Source: Paenibacillus sp. FSL R5-0517
GTDB taxonomy: Bacteria > Bacillota > Bacilli > Paenibacillales > Paenibacillaceae
Direction of reading: 5' to 3'
DNA length: 64,000 nt
NCBI RefSeq assembly: GCF_037974355.1
Contig: NZ_CP150235.1
Span: 6,386,001 to 6,450,000 of the forward strand
In this document: piece after piece, positions 35,515 through 44,172 of the stretch
Position numbering within the stretch: the first letter of the stretch is position 1
How the letters are laid out: every line of letters starts with the position of its first letter
Program-made: the position numbers and the translations under genes
The notes under the pieces: model-generated
What the model saw: only the letters and a program-made list of their open reading frames with translations
The model's database searches: none
Told to the model about the DNA's origin: nothing

Positions 35515-35865
35515 ATGAGGATATTTCAATTTAAAGAAGAGTCAGGGAAAAAGATTACCCAATTTGATTCTAATTTCGTCATGTCACGTATTACGCAGAC
35601 CGACAAAACAGCTCATATCGGATGTATGCACTTGCCACAGGGTGGAGTAGTCGGTTATCACCAAGCTGTGGTTCCTCAACTGCTTTTGATCGTAAGTGGA
35701 GAAGGTTGGGTTAGAGGCGAAGCAAATGAATACATTAAAGTGCATTGTGGGGAAGCCGTACTCTGGGATAAACATGAATGGCACGAAACCAAAACAGAAG
35801 CTGGACTCATGGCCATTGTAATTGAAAGCGAAGAGTTAGACATGTCATTATTAATGCCTTTATAG
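35515..35865 (+). CDS. Small cupin domain protein
   Basis: A 116-aa single-domain cupin with the HLPQGGVVGYHQ and GEAVLWDKHEWHE strands expected for a metal-binding beta-barrel; His at the second motif (KHEWHE) could ligate metal. GGAGGT before the ATG gives a clear start. Function is unknown; such proteins often sense or bind small molecules. It is monocistronic. Confidence 0.8.
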   Translation: MRIFQFKEESGKKITQFDSNFVMSRITQTDKTAHIGCMHLPQGGVVGYHQAVVPQLLLIVSGEGWVRGEANEYIKVHCGEAVLWDKHEWHETKTEAGLMAIVIESEELDMSLLMPL

Positions 35866-35904
35866 AAGGTATAACGTAAGAAATGGAGTCCTTCTTTAAA
35901 CACT

Positions 35905-35948
35905 AAAAAGCAGACCTGCACCTAAAACGGTAACAGGACTGCTCCTTT
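35905..35948. terminator. Bidirectional terminator between cupin and HAD genes
   Basis: GCAGACCTG (35910-35918) pairs with CAGGACTGC (35934-35942) with one mismatch. An A-run lies before it and TCCTTT after. Confidence 0.5.
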
Positions 35949-35962
35949 CAACAAATATCTCC

Positions 35963-36700
35963 TTAAACTCGGACAACCTCAAAAGTCAGAATACGACTGA
36001 TCTCTTCATAGCTCGATGCTACAAAATGAGGCTGATGATCGGATTCCGGCAGCGCCTCCCGATGATTGAACCAGATAACCTTCCAGCCTGCATCCACTGC
36101 ACCTACCACATCATTACGCCACGAGTCTCCGATGTAATAGCTGGAACGGGCATCTGTCCCGGACTGCTTACTCACATATTCAAACAATCTGCGATCCGGT
36201 TTCGCATAACCAGTCGTACCAGAGATGAAGATCAGATGCTCGTCCACGAGACTGAGCACATCCAATGCTTCAAGCTTGCGCCGCTGATGCTCTCCTTCTC
36301 CATTGGTGATTAGTCCAACGGTATGGCCCTCTGCCTGAAGCCTTCTAATTAGCTCATAGGCTCCTTCAAAAGGCACAATCTCAAACTGTCTGCTCAGATA
36401 CCGAGCTTGCAGTTCTTCAGCCTGACCTGGTTGTAGGGCGAGTCCAAACTCCTCCATCGTCAGCTCAAACCTCCGACGGCGCATTCGCTCCACCGCATCC
36501 GGCTCCGGTACAGCAGACAGATCTTCTTGTGCAGACAGCCAGTCACTGTAATAACGAAAACGGTGATAGGCATCAGCATAAGGGAAATTATCCGGCAGGC
36601 CGAGAACGTCCTGCAACGCCCCGCGAAGCGGCTGCAAGTGATCATATAACGTATCATCTACGTCGAAAAATATGGTTTTGGCATTATTTAATTCACTCAT
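35963..36700 (-). CDS. HAD family hydrolase (YjjG/YfnB-like)
   Basis: A 245-aa haloacid-dehalogenase-type phosphatase: nucleophile Asp13 and Asp15 in FFDVDDTLYD, motif II Thr/Asn in LITNGEG, Lys in GYAKPDRRLF and motif IV GDSWRNDV. Cap type C1. Relatives dephosphorylate nucleoside monophosphates or sugar phosphates; the specificity here is unknown. AGGAGGA lies about 12 bases before the ATG. It is monocistronic. Confidence 0.9.
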   Translation of the reverse strand: MSELNNAKTIFFDVDDTLYDHLQPLRGALQDVLGLPDNFPYADAYHRFRYYSDWLSAQEDLSAVPEPDAVERMRRRRFELTMEEFGLALQPGQAEELQARYLSRQFEIVPFEGAYELIRRLQAEGHTVGLITNGEGEHQRRKLEALDVLSLVDEHLIFISGTTGYAKPDRRLFEYVSKQSGTDARSSYYIGDSWRNDVVGAVDAGWKVIWFNHREALPESDHQPHFVASSYEEISRILTFEVVRV

Positions 36701-36843
36701 AATGGTTGTCTATCCTCCTGCTTTTGCGTCCAAACACTCTTTTCTTACTACTATATATGTATTCCTATGCCTCGTCCAAAAGGGATTTGTTGCGTGATCA
36801 TCTCTACTCCAGAACAGTGCCCATAATAACGCTTAGACCAGAA

Positions 36844-36871
36844 TTGATCGGACGGCTTTATATGTTAAAAT
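36844..36871 (+). promoter_or_regulatory. Promoter of the leader-ORF transcript
   Basis: TTGATC (36844-36849), 16 bp, TAAAAT (36866-36871). A start near 36878 would leave about 22 bases before the leader ORF. Confidence 0.5.
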
Positions 36872-36899
36872 AAGGATGATTAAATCTGAGGTGATGACG

Positions 36900-36929
36900 A
36901 TGTTCAACCCAAAATTCTTCTTCTATTAG
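36900..36929 (+). CDS. Leader peptide MFNPKFFFY
   Basis: A 9-codon ORF with GAGG eight bases before its ATG and TAG stop at 36927-36929. An in-frame ATG also occurs at 36894. The last base of the stop codon is the first base of the hairpin arm GTTGTAC. Four of the nine residues are aromatic. Its placement, directly before a hairpin that leads to the next start codon, suggests a regulatory role, not a product role. Confidence 0.5.
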   Translation: MFNPKFFFY

Positions 36930-36978
36930 TTGTACTCAAGGCACTGGCTACTCAAGCCAAAATCTAGCCCGGTACAAC
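36929..36978 (+). promoter_or_regulatory. Candidate translational attenuator hairpin
   Basis: GTTGTAC (36929-36935) pairs perfectly with GTACAAC (36972-36978); an inner GGCT-ACTCA-AGCC stem is also possible. The 3' arm ends three bases before the ATG of the unknown 89-aa gene, so the stem would hide its initiation region unless a ribosome occupies the leader. Confidence 0.5.
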
Positions 36979-36981
36979 GGG

Positions 36982-37251
36982 ATGAAGATGTTCACACAGG
37001 AAGAGATTCAATCATGGGAAAATGAAACAGCTTTTGCACAGAGACACAACAAGAAGTTCATTGATCCAAGAAAAGAAAAGCTGAAAGATCACCGTAAAGG
37101 AATCAAGAACACTCATTTCAACAAAGAAAGCAAACCGAATCGAAAGCACGATTATCATCAATATCGAACCAGAATGAAGCGTCTCATGTACCACGAGCAA
37201 TACGATCTTCTGCACAACTATAAACGAACGAGCGGTTGGCTAACTTGGTAA
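36982..37251 (+). CDS. Small basic protein of unknown function
   Basis: An 89-aa very hydrophilic protein rich in Lys, Arg and His (HRKGIKNTHFNKESKPNRKH, then HQYRTRMKRLMYHEQYDLL), with no membrane segment and no cysteine. I do not recognise the family. The basic central stretch could bind nucleic acid. ATG codons at 36982 and 36988 are possible, and neither has a strong ribosome site. It follows a short leader ORF and a hairpin, implying controlled translation. Confidence 0.6.
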   Translation: MKMFTQEEIQSWENETAFAQRHNKKFIDPRKEKLKDHRKGIKNTHFNKESKPNRKHDYHQYRTRMKRLMYHEQYDLLHNYKRTSGWLTW

Positions 37252-37258
37252 ACTGGAG

Positions 37259-37337
37259 TTAGAAGAGTAGTCCTTACATAACATTACTGCGCTACATCAA
37301 AATCAGTAGCCTTTTTAGTTAAGAAGGACTTCTTTTT
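37259..37337 (+). terminator. Probable terminator after the small basic protein gene
   Basis: An imperfect stem pairs GAGTAGTCCTTA with TAAGAAGGACTTC, followed by TTTTTT at 37331-37337. Confidence 0.5.
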
Positions 37338-37402
37338 TCAATCAATTACATATCGTTTCATTCGTTACTGACAGTTAGAATATATCGAGGAGGCCTTTAT
37401 TC

Positions 37403-37834
37403 ATGTGGAAAGAGCATCTTCATAGCATTTCGAAGGAGTACACGTTCAGTCCCCCTGCATCTGGTGATGACATTGCAAAGGTGGAAGACTCCTTACAGGT
37501 TACGCTCCCTCGTGAATTAAAAGAAATATTGCTCGAAACCAATGGAGTCAGAGCTATTTACGATTTGGGACTTATCTGGTCAGAAGATCGAATTAAGTAT
37601 GAAAACAGACATTATCGGGATGACCACTCCCAAGATTACTATATGCCCTTTGATCACCTGCTCTTCTTCGGGGAAAGTGGGATTGGGGATTTATTTGCTT
37701 TTCCTGTGACAGGGGATGGAACGTGTAGAGATGACGTGTTTGTGTGGAATCATGAAAATGACAGCCGAAAATGGGTCGCACCTTCAGTGTCCAAATATTT
37801 GGAGTGGACTTTAGAAGGCAAAATAAAAATTTAG
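37403..37834 (+). CDS. SMI1/KNR4 family protein (YobK-like)
   Basis: A 143-aa protein with the SMI1/KNR4 pattern: an N-terminal helix followed by LPRELKEILLETNGV, central FGESGIGDLFAFPV, and a C-terminal VWNHEND segment. Several B. subtilis members of this size are immunity proteins for LXG/YeeF-type nuclease toxins, but no toxin gene is next to it. GAGGAGG gives a firm start. The window holds a second, unrelated-length member at 24541-25137. Confidence 0.85.
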   Translation: MWKEHLHSISKEYTFSPPASGDDIAKVEDSLQVTLPRELKEILLETNGVRAIYDLGLIWSEDRIKYENRHYRDDHSQDYYMPFDHLLFFGESGIGDLFAFPVTGDGTCRDDVFVWNHENDSRKWVAPSVSKYLEWTLEGKIKI

Positions 37835-37951
37835 TTTACACGGACTAACGGACCCTAATCTACGATGAATAATTAGATAATTTTGTATTTCCATTTAATG
37901 GATATTATATTAATGAACACATTACAAATGAACAAAAGGTGGAATGAACTT

Positions 37952-38137
37952 ATGAATATATCAGAAAAGAAATGTCATGATTGCGGAGGAACATCTTTTG
38001 TAGAAGCATCGGACTATATCAACCTTCGTCCATTGGATAAGAAAATGACTCTCGGTGTGGAAAAAATGTACACGGTTTGTCTGGATTGCGGAGAAGTGGT
38101 CTCCATTAAGGTGAAGAATCCAGAGAAATTAATATAA
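37952..38137 (+). CDS. Small zinc-ribbon protein
   Basis: A 61-aa protein with two CxxC pairs (Cys8/Cys11 in KCHDCGG and Cys43/Cys46 in VCLDCGE), which should bind one zinc. The frame is open from 37883, but AAGGTGGA nine bases before ATG 37952 marks the start. Function is unknown. It has no operon partner; a terminator follows. Confidence 0.7.
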   Translation: MNISEKKCHDCGGTSFVEASDYINLRPLDKKMTLGVEKMYTVCLDCGEVVSIKVKNPEKLI

Positions 38138-38194
38138 ACAGGGTTCGTATTAACTATAATTACAAGAACATAATAATACGTATATGAATTTGCC

Positions 38195-38238
38195 AAAAAG
38201 AAGCCCCGGTTCACTTGAATGAACCGGGACTTCTTTTT
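38195..38238. terminator. Bidirectional terminator
   Basis: AAAAAGAAG-CCCCGGTTCA and TGAACCGGG-ACTTCTTTTT arms between the zinc-ribbon gene and adenine deaminase. Confidence 0.75.
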
Positions 38239-38318
38239 CTTATAGAACACACCAACGATATAACAACGAATAATCTAATCAATCATCGGAAGAAGACCAC
38301 CAGATGTGTCTATCCCAC

Positions 38319-40061
38319 TTAAACAATCAACGATACAACCTTACCTGCATTCACATCAATCAGGCCATGGTCCGTGATCTTCAGCGCCGGACTTACCGCG
38401 AGAGAATGAGTGCTGATCGACATGATCGGGTTGTAATGCACGTAACCAAGAGACAACATGGCTGCACGCAGTTCCTTCACTTGATGGGATACCACTGCGA
38501 GTGGTTCTTCCGTCAGAATGCCACCTACGGGAAGTTCAAGATGGGACAGCACCTTGCCATCTTCCACCACGCAGAAGCCACCCTGGCTCGAAATTACGTT
38601 GTTAGCTGCCAATATCATATCTTCACGATTACGTCCTACAACCAGCAGGTTATGATTGTCATGTGAATATGTCGTTGCAATGGCGCCTCGTTTGATGGTG
38701 TCTCCACCGATCAAGCCATGTGCTCGATTGCCGTTCACACCATAACGTTCAAAGGTCGCGATCTGCGCATATCCGCTCTCTTCCCAGCGCAATTCGCCAT
38801 CCGAAGACTGAACCGGTGCAATATGTTCTTCCACAAAAGTAGAACCATCCTTCACCATCATGACACGGCATTGGTACTCACCTTCACCAGCGAGATCAAC
38901 ACCTGATCCACTGACTTTCGGGTCGGACAACTGAATAGCAAAATCTGCTGCGCCCAGTTTCTCTAACTGCACACTCTTATAGAAGTGAGGTGGGAATTGC
39001 CCGATGATCCGTTCCTGCTTATACGGTTCGTAATCGTCATAAGCTTTGCGGCCATTTTTGTACACCTGATCAATGGAGAGATCATGCAAGTTGGATACCA
39101 GCACATAATCGGCCACTTTGCCAGGGGCAATGCTGCCGCGATCGGTCATTTTCATCCGGGAAGCAGGGGTAGACGTTGCTGCGTAGATCGCATCTTCCGG
39201 ACGCATCCCCATCTGAATTGCCTTGCGTACGATATGATCCAGATGACCACGCTCCACCAGTGAATCCGGCATCACATCATCTGTGACGAAGCAGAAGTGC
39301 TGTGCCACATCATGTTGAATCAGATACTCCATGACTTCAGGCGTCATCGATTTCTCCTGGATTTCAATAAACATACCTGCTGCAATCCGTGCCTGTAATC
39401 CCTCAATGCTCTGATGGGTATGATCGGAATCAATACCTGCGTAGATCAGTCGATGCAGATCGAGTCCAAGCAGTTTCGGTGTATGACCTTCGATCACGAG
39501 ATCGGGATAGTTTTTGCGGATATGCTGTAAAATCTGGTTCGTCTTGCACTCCGGATCACGGATGACATCGACATAGTTCATGATCTCACCCAGACAGATA
39601 ATCTCGCCAGTGGCGAGCAGCACGTCCATATCTTCGATTTCAATCGAACCACCTGTCGTCTCCATCGGGGTTGCCGGAACGGAGCTTGGGATCGCATAGA
39701 ACATGTCCACCATCGTCTCTCGACTTGCAGCCATCATCTCCTGAACTCCTTCAAGCCCAAACACATTCGCCATTTCATGCGGTTCTGCAACAATGGACGT
39801 TACCCCGCAGCCAATCAAGCCATGGGAAAAGGTTTCCGGTGTCACCATCGTACTTTCAATATGCAGATGGATATCGATCAAACCAGGAATCATGTATCTT
39901 CCTCGTGCATCAATGACTTCGTCTGCCTGAATCATCTCCGGTCCACCGGGTCCAACATATAGGAATCTGCCGTCCAACACAGCAGCGACGTTGTTCATTT
40001 CAAATCGTTTATAATAACTGTTATACACATGTACATTCACAATCAGTTGATCTGCACGCAT
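38319..40061 (-). CDS. ade: Adenine deaminase
   Basis: A 580-aa amidohydrolase of the Ade family converting adenine to hypoxanthine and ammonia. The metal-binding GLIDIHLHIEST motif is near residue 60, and the C-terminal ATTYSHDNHNLLVVG segment is typical of Ade. AAGGAG lies ten bases before ATG 40061. It is the last gene of the purine-salvage cluster that begins with the binding protein at 45246: nucleoside hydrolase yields adenine, which this enzyme deaminates. Confidence 0.93.
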   Translation of the reverse strand: MRADQLIVNVHVYNSYYKRFEMNNVAAVLDGRFLYVGPGGPEMIQADEVIDARGRYMIPGLIDIHLHIESTMVTPETFSHGLIGCGVTSIVAEPHEMANVFGLEGVQEMMAASRETMVDMFYAIPSSVPATPMETTGGSIEIEDMDVLLATGEIICLGEIMNYVDVIRDPECKTNQILQHIRKNYPDLVIEGHTPKLLGLDLHRLIYAGIDSDHTHQSIEGLQARIAAGMFIEIQEKSMTPEVMEYLIQHDVAQHFCFVTDDVMPDSLVERGHLDHIVRKAIQMGMRPEDAIYAATSTPASRMKMTDRGSIAPGKVADYVLVSNLHDLSIDQVYKNGRKAYDDYEPYKQERIIGQFPPHFYKSVQLEKLGAADFAIQLSDPKVSGSGVDLAGEGEYQCRVMMVKDGSTFVEEHIAPVQSSDGELRWEESGYAQIATFERYGVNGNRAHGLIGGDTIKRGAIATTYSHDNHNLLVVGRNREDMILAANNVISSQGGFCVVEDGKVLSHLELPVGGILTEEPLAVVSHQVKELRAAMLSLGYVHYNPIMSISTHSLAVSPALKITDHGLIDVNAGKVVSLIV

Positions 40062-40236
40062 GGGGCATAATCTCCTTCTTCACAAGCATTTCACTGCGAT
40101 CCGAACCGGACAATGAACCTGCACTTTAATCTGCTGTGCTGCACATGACTGCGCACCACCGCCATCATCCGGAATCATCGCATGAGTTGCCTTCTTTGCT
40201 GCTCTTATTTCTTCAAGCTATTCCATATATTCATCG

Positions 40237-41295
40237 CTACTCTACCAGTACAAGCTTGTCCTGTGGGAAGATCAGGCTAACACGCTGCCCGCTAAGGTAC
40301 GGTGTCTCCATCTCCTGATTGGCTGTAAAGTCACCCAGTTCCGTCTCAACTACATACTGATAGCTGCGTCCCAGATACGTGCTGACTTTGATAATGCCCG
40401 GCAAAGCGTTCACCACATCCGCAGAGGTATCACCACTTACGATCAGATCATCCGGGCGAATCGCGCCTTTACGTGCACCGGGACGTGCTGTTCCGGGATG
40501 TGCTGTTGCTGTAAATGTGCGTCCACCCGCATGTAATGTGATGACTTCACCTGCATCGCTGCGATCCGCGAATTCAATAAAGTTATGGAATCCGATGAAT
40601 CGTGCGACAAACTCCGTTGCCGGATATTTGAAAATCGTTTCCGGGCGGTCGAGCTGCTCGACCACACCTTTGTTCATGATGGCTACCTGATCAGAGATCG
40701 AGAAGCACTCTTCCTGGTCATGAGAGACATACAACGTTGTAATGCCCAGCTCTTGCTGAATCCGGCGAATCTCCACCCGCATGTTCAGGCGCAGGTTCGC
40801 ATCCAGGTTACTGAGTGGTTCGTCGAACAAGAGCAGGTCAGGCTCAATAACCAATGCGCGAGCAATGGCCACACGCTGACGCTGTCCACCAGACAGTTCT
40901 TGTGGAAAACGTTTCTCAAATCCGTTCAGGTTAACAACTTCCAGGATTCGCATTACACGGGAAGAGATATCCTTGTCTTTCACCTTGCGCATCCGCAGGC
41001 CAAAGGCCACGTTGTCATAGACAGACAAATGCGGGAATAATGCATAACTCTGAAATACAAATCCGAAGTTGCGCTTGTTCGCCGGAACTTTCGTATAATC
41101 CTTGCCGCCGAACATAAACTTGCCCTGTGATGCTTCCAGAAATCCGGCGATGAGGCGCAGCGTAGTTGTTTTGCCGCAACCGCTCGGTCCGAGCAGGGAG
41201 AGCAGTTTACCTTTTTCCAGCTCCAACTGAAAATCCTTCAGGATTGTCTGCTTATCGTATGCCACGGATACGTGGTCTAATGTCAGCAATGCCAT
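40237..41295 (-). CDS. ABC transporter ATPase, PotA-like, of the purine-salvage cluster
   Basis: A 352-aa ATPase with Walker [10 protein letters not shown], signature [14 protein letters not shown], Walker B LLFDEPLSNLD and a TOBE region from about residue 270. It belongs to the polyamine/iron/thiamine group by sequence. The frame extends to TTG 41313, but GGAGG lies within that stretch and ATG 41295 (MALLTLDHVSV) is the likely start. It energises the two permeases directly upstream. Neighbouring nucleoside hydrolase and adenine deaminase suggest a nucleoside or purine cargo. Confidence 0.9.
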   Translation of the reverse strand: MALLTLDHVSVAYDKQTILKDFQLELEKGKLLSLLGPSGCGKTTTLRLIAGFLEASQGKFMFGGKDYTKVPANKRNFGFVFQSYALFPHLSVYDNVAFGLRMRKVKDKDISSRVMRILEVVNLNGFEKRFPQELSGGQRQRVAIARALVIEPDLLLFDEPLSNLDANLRLNMRVEIRRIQQELGITTLYVSHDQEECFSISDQVAIMNKGVVEQLDRPETIFKYPATEFVARFIGFHNFIEFADRSDAGEVITLHAGGRTFTATAHPGTARPGARKGAIRPDDLIVSGDTSADVVNALPGIIKVSTYLGRSYQYVVETELGDFTANQEMETPYLSGQRVSLIFPQDKLVLVE

Positions 41296-41313
41296 AGCGT
41301 TCTGCGCCTCCAA

Positions 41314-42105
41314 TTAACGTTTAGTAAAGTATGAAAATCCGCCCATGATCCGTTCGATCACGAACATTAAAAGTCCGGTCAGTACCATCAATAGCATGGA
41401 AATCGCTGCAATCGTTGGGTCAAAGTAATTCTCCACATACGTCAGCATCTGAATTGGCAATGTACTAACTCCTGGTCCGGTCATGAATACCGAGATGTCC
41501 ACGTTGTTGAACGATTCCAGGAAGGCAATCAACACTGCAGCGATAATGCCTGAGCGGATGTTGGGAAGCACTATTGTGAAGAACGTTCTCACCCGTCCCG
41601 CCCCAAGACTCAGCGCAGCTTCTTCCACGGCGAAGTCAAAGCTCGACAGACTCGACGCGATAACCCGAATGATGAATGGAAGCATGATAATCGTATGACC
41701 AATCAATAGTCCAAGGTACATCGGCAGATGGTAGATTACGATCAGATATTTCATCAATGTAAAACCAAGCACGATTCCCGGGATCAGTACCGGGGACAGG
41801 AACAGTGCATTCAGCACGGACTTGCCTTTGAAATCGTAACGACTAAGTGCATACGCAGCCGGAACTCCAAGCACCAGTGCCAACAGGTTCCCCAGCAAGG
41901 AAATGATGATGGACGTCTGGAACGTGCGGAGGAAACCGCCTGTGTTGAAAATATTCTCATACCAGCGGAAGGAGAACCCTTCCGGCGGAAATTTGAGTAC
42001 CGTTCCCGGTTCAAACGAAGTGATCGATATGATCAGAAGCGGGCCCAGCAGAAAGATAAAGACCAGCAGACTGAACAGGCCCAGCCCGATATGTTTCTCC
42101 CGCAT
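41314..42105 (-). CDS. ABC transporter permease, PotC-like
   Basis: A 263-aa permease with six helices and EAA loop (EEAALSLGAGRVRTFFTIVLP). AAGGGG lies before ATG 42105. It starts four bases after the upstream permease stop and ends 18 bases before the ATPase start, so the three form one translational unit. Confidence 0.92.
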   Translation of the reverse strand: MREKHIGLGLFSLLVFIFLLGPLLIISITSFEPGTVLKFPPEGFSFRWYENIFNTGGFLRTFQTSIIISLLGNLLALVLGVPAAYALSRYDFKGKSVLNALFLSPVLIPGIVLGFTLMKYLIVIYHLPMYLGLLIGHTIIMLPFIIRVIASSLSSFDFAVEEAALSLGAGRVRTFFTIVLPNIRSGIIAAVLIAFLESFNNVDISVFMTGPGVSTLPIQMLTYVENYFDPTIAAISMLLMVLTGLLMFVIERIMGGFSYFTKR

Positions 42106-42109
42106 ATGT

Positions 42110-42931
42110 CTACCCCTTCGGATTTAAAGTTTTGGCCATTTTGTTCATGACACCGACCACGACAAATGTAATCACAATCATAATCGCGGCAACAACCGAG
42201 GCCAGATACCAGTCGTTGAGAGTCATGGCGTTCTGATACAGGAACGTAGCAATCACGCGCTGCTTGCCTCCAAGGAGGGCAGGTGTGGTATACGCCGTCA
42301 GGCTTCCGACAAAGACAAGCACGGCTCCGATCACAAGTCCTGGCACAGCCAGTGGGAATACAACCCGGCGGAATGCCGTAATGCGCGATGCGCCGAGACT
42401 TTGCGCTGCCTTGAGCAAATCACCGTCAATGTTCTCCAGCACGCCCACCAGAGAGATAATCATCAATGGCAGGAACAGATGCGTCAGACCGATCATCATC
42501 GCTGCTGGCGTGTACAGAATATCCAATGGTTTGTCCACGATCCCCAGACCAACAAGGGTGTTGTTGATCAGCCCTTTGCGTCCAAGGATGATCATCCAGC
42601 TAAACGAACGCACGACCGGGCTGGTCAGCAGCGGGAAGATCGCCAGTGCCAGCAAAATGCCTTTGCGGCGCGGCGCTTTCTGCGAAATATAATAAGCTGT
42701 CGGGAATCCGAGCACCACACAGACGATGGTGGTGACCACGCTGACTTGCAGCGTCGTAAGCAGTATTTTCAAAAAGTATGGGTCTCTGAAAAAATGCATG
42801 TATCCTTCAAACGTGAAGGAGTTTTCTTGGAAAAACGTCGATCCGATCGTCAGGACAATCGGAATGATCATAAATGCCGCCAAAAACACGAACCCCGGCA
42901 GCAATAGCCAGTAGATTACTGATTTTTTCAT
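42110..42931 (-). CDS. ABC transporter permease, PotB-like
   Basis: A 273-aa permease with six helices and EAA loop (LKAAQSLGASRITAFRRVVFP). AGGAGT abuts the ATG at 42937; the ATG at 42931 (MKKSVIYW) has a workable 6-base spacing and is chosen. A copy of the 108-bp hairpin repeat lies just upstream, between this gene and the nucleoside hydrolase. Confidence 0.92.
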   Translation of the reverse strand: MKKSVIYWLLLPGFVFLAAFMIIPIVLTIGSTFFQENSFTFEGYMHFFRDPYFLKILLTTLQVSVVTTIVCVVLGFPTAYYISQKAPRRKGILLALAIFPLLTSPVVRSFSWMIILGRKGLINNTLVGLGIVDKPLDILYTPAAMMIGLTHLFLPLMIISLVGVLENIDGDLLKAAQSLGASRITAFRRVVFPLAVPGLVIGAVLVFVGSLTAYTTPALLGGKQRVIATFLYQNAMTLNDWYLASVVAAIMIVITFVVVGVMNKMAKTLNPKG

Positions 42932-42987
42932 CGCCATACTCCTGACTTGTAAATTTAATTCGAGATTGATACTTGAGTACTCCGATT

Positions 42988-43095
42988 GCAGTACCGTCCT
43001 TCGATCCCTGTTATCCCCCGATTTAATGATTTATTTTCATAGGTAAAAATCGGGGGATAAAGGGGAACGCTTCGCTTCTCCAGATCGGTTCTGCA
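42988..43095 (+). repeat. Dispersed hairpin repeat, copy B (108 bp)
   Basis: Outer arms TGCAGTACCG and CGGTTCTGCA pair at 9 of 10 positions, and flanking CGATTGC/GCAATCG extend the stem. Inner arms TTATCCCCCGATTT (43011-43024) and AAATCGGGGGATAA (43047-43060) are perfect. The core CTGTTATCCCC and GATAAAGGGGAACGCT are shared with copies A and C. Confidence 0.8.
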
Positions 43096-43135
43096 CTCTC
43101 CGCAATCGTATAAATATCTAATTGGGGCAGAGCAA

Positions 43136-44074
43136 CTACGCGTTTAACGCGTTGATAAACAGTTCAAGGAAGCTTTCTGCGTCTACGGTTTCGCAGACGA
43201 GGGTGTTGGGCTGCTCGCCCAAACGGTTTTGGAAGTCGCATACCATCTGGCCATCGCACAAGCGGCTGGCGGTTTCGACATCGACGTAATACGATTTGCG
43301 TCCAACGAGTTCGGGGGCAAGGGCTACGCCCACGGCCAGTGGATCATGCAACGCGCAAGCGCGAACACCGTTCATTTGTTCATACCGGTTGATGTAGATC
43401 TCCGTGCTCTGAGCCACGTACGCGCGCAGTGCAGGATCGGTGAGACGCTCAATCGTTGCTTCATTCAACAGCGTTTGACGCGTCACATCCAGTCCGACTT
43501 GTGTAAGTTTCTCGATGCCTGCGTGCAATACGATGCGTGCCGCCTCTGGATCAGCGTATGTGTTGTACTCGGCTGTCGGCGTAATGTTGCCATGTCCGCG
43601 AACCACGCCACCCATGAAGATGACTTCCTTCAATAAAGAAGGCAATTCAGGACACTTCATCAGCGCGAGTGCCAGATTGGTTAATGGAGCAGTCATGATC
43701 AATGTCAGTTCGCCTGGATACAACTTGGCTTGCTCCACGATAAAGTCCGGCGCAAAACCTTCCTCGGCTTGTTTGGACACCGCCGGATCAGGCAGCGCAC
43801 CGCCCAATCCGTCCTGTCCATGTACCCGGTGTTCATAATGCGACTTGCGAGTAAGGGGTCCTGCCGCTCCAGCAATCACCGGAATTTCAGGTGCACCCGC
43901 AAGTTCAAGGATTTTGCACGTATTCTCTGTTGCCTGCTGGAGTGATACGTTCCCACAGACTGTGGTGATACCGAGAATGTCCAGCTTCCGGCTTTTGACC
44001 GCCAGCAAAATTGCCAGTGCATCGTCAATCCCCGTGTCCACATCCATAATGATGCGATTCAGCGATTCACTCAT
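43136..44074 (-). CDS. Nucleoside hydrolase
   Basis: A 312-aa N-ribohydrolase with the calcium-binding motif DVDTGIDDALA (Asp11, Asp13, Asp17 and Asp18) and a conserved GGVVRGHGNITPTAEYN segment. It splits nucleosides to base plus ribose. AGGAG lies ten bases before ATG 44074. It lies between the ABC binding protein gene and the permease genes, so imported nucleosides are its likely substrate, with adenine deaminase acting on the product. Confidence 0.93.
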   Translation of the reverse strand: MSESLNRIIMDVDTGIDDALAILLAVKSRKLDILGITTVCGNVSLQQATENTCKILELAGAPEIPVIAGAAGPLTRKSHYEHRVHGQDGLGGALPDPAVSKQAEEGFAPDFIVEQAKLYPGELTLIMTAPLTNLALALMKCPELPSLLKEVIFMGGVVRGHGNITPTAEYNTYADPEAARIVLHAGIEKLTQVGLDVTRQTLLNEATIERLTDPALRAYVAQSTEIYINRYEQMNGVRACALHDPLAVGVALAPELVGRKSYYVDVETASRLCDGQMVCDFQNRLGEQPNTLVCETVDAESFLELFINALNA

Positions 44075-44172
44075 CCGTTCTCAACTCCTATACGGTGATT
44101 GGTTGCTTGCTGCAAATGATAAGTTGAACATGTTGATCCAAGAAAACTTTTAAGTCAGTCGGTTACTTGTTT

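Noticed and set aside
24541-37834. Polymorphic toxin-immunity locus around the SMI1/KNR4 genes
   Set aside because: The two SMI1/KNR4 genes are 13 kb apart with no LXG, WXG100 or nuclease-toxin gene near either one.
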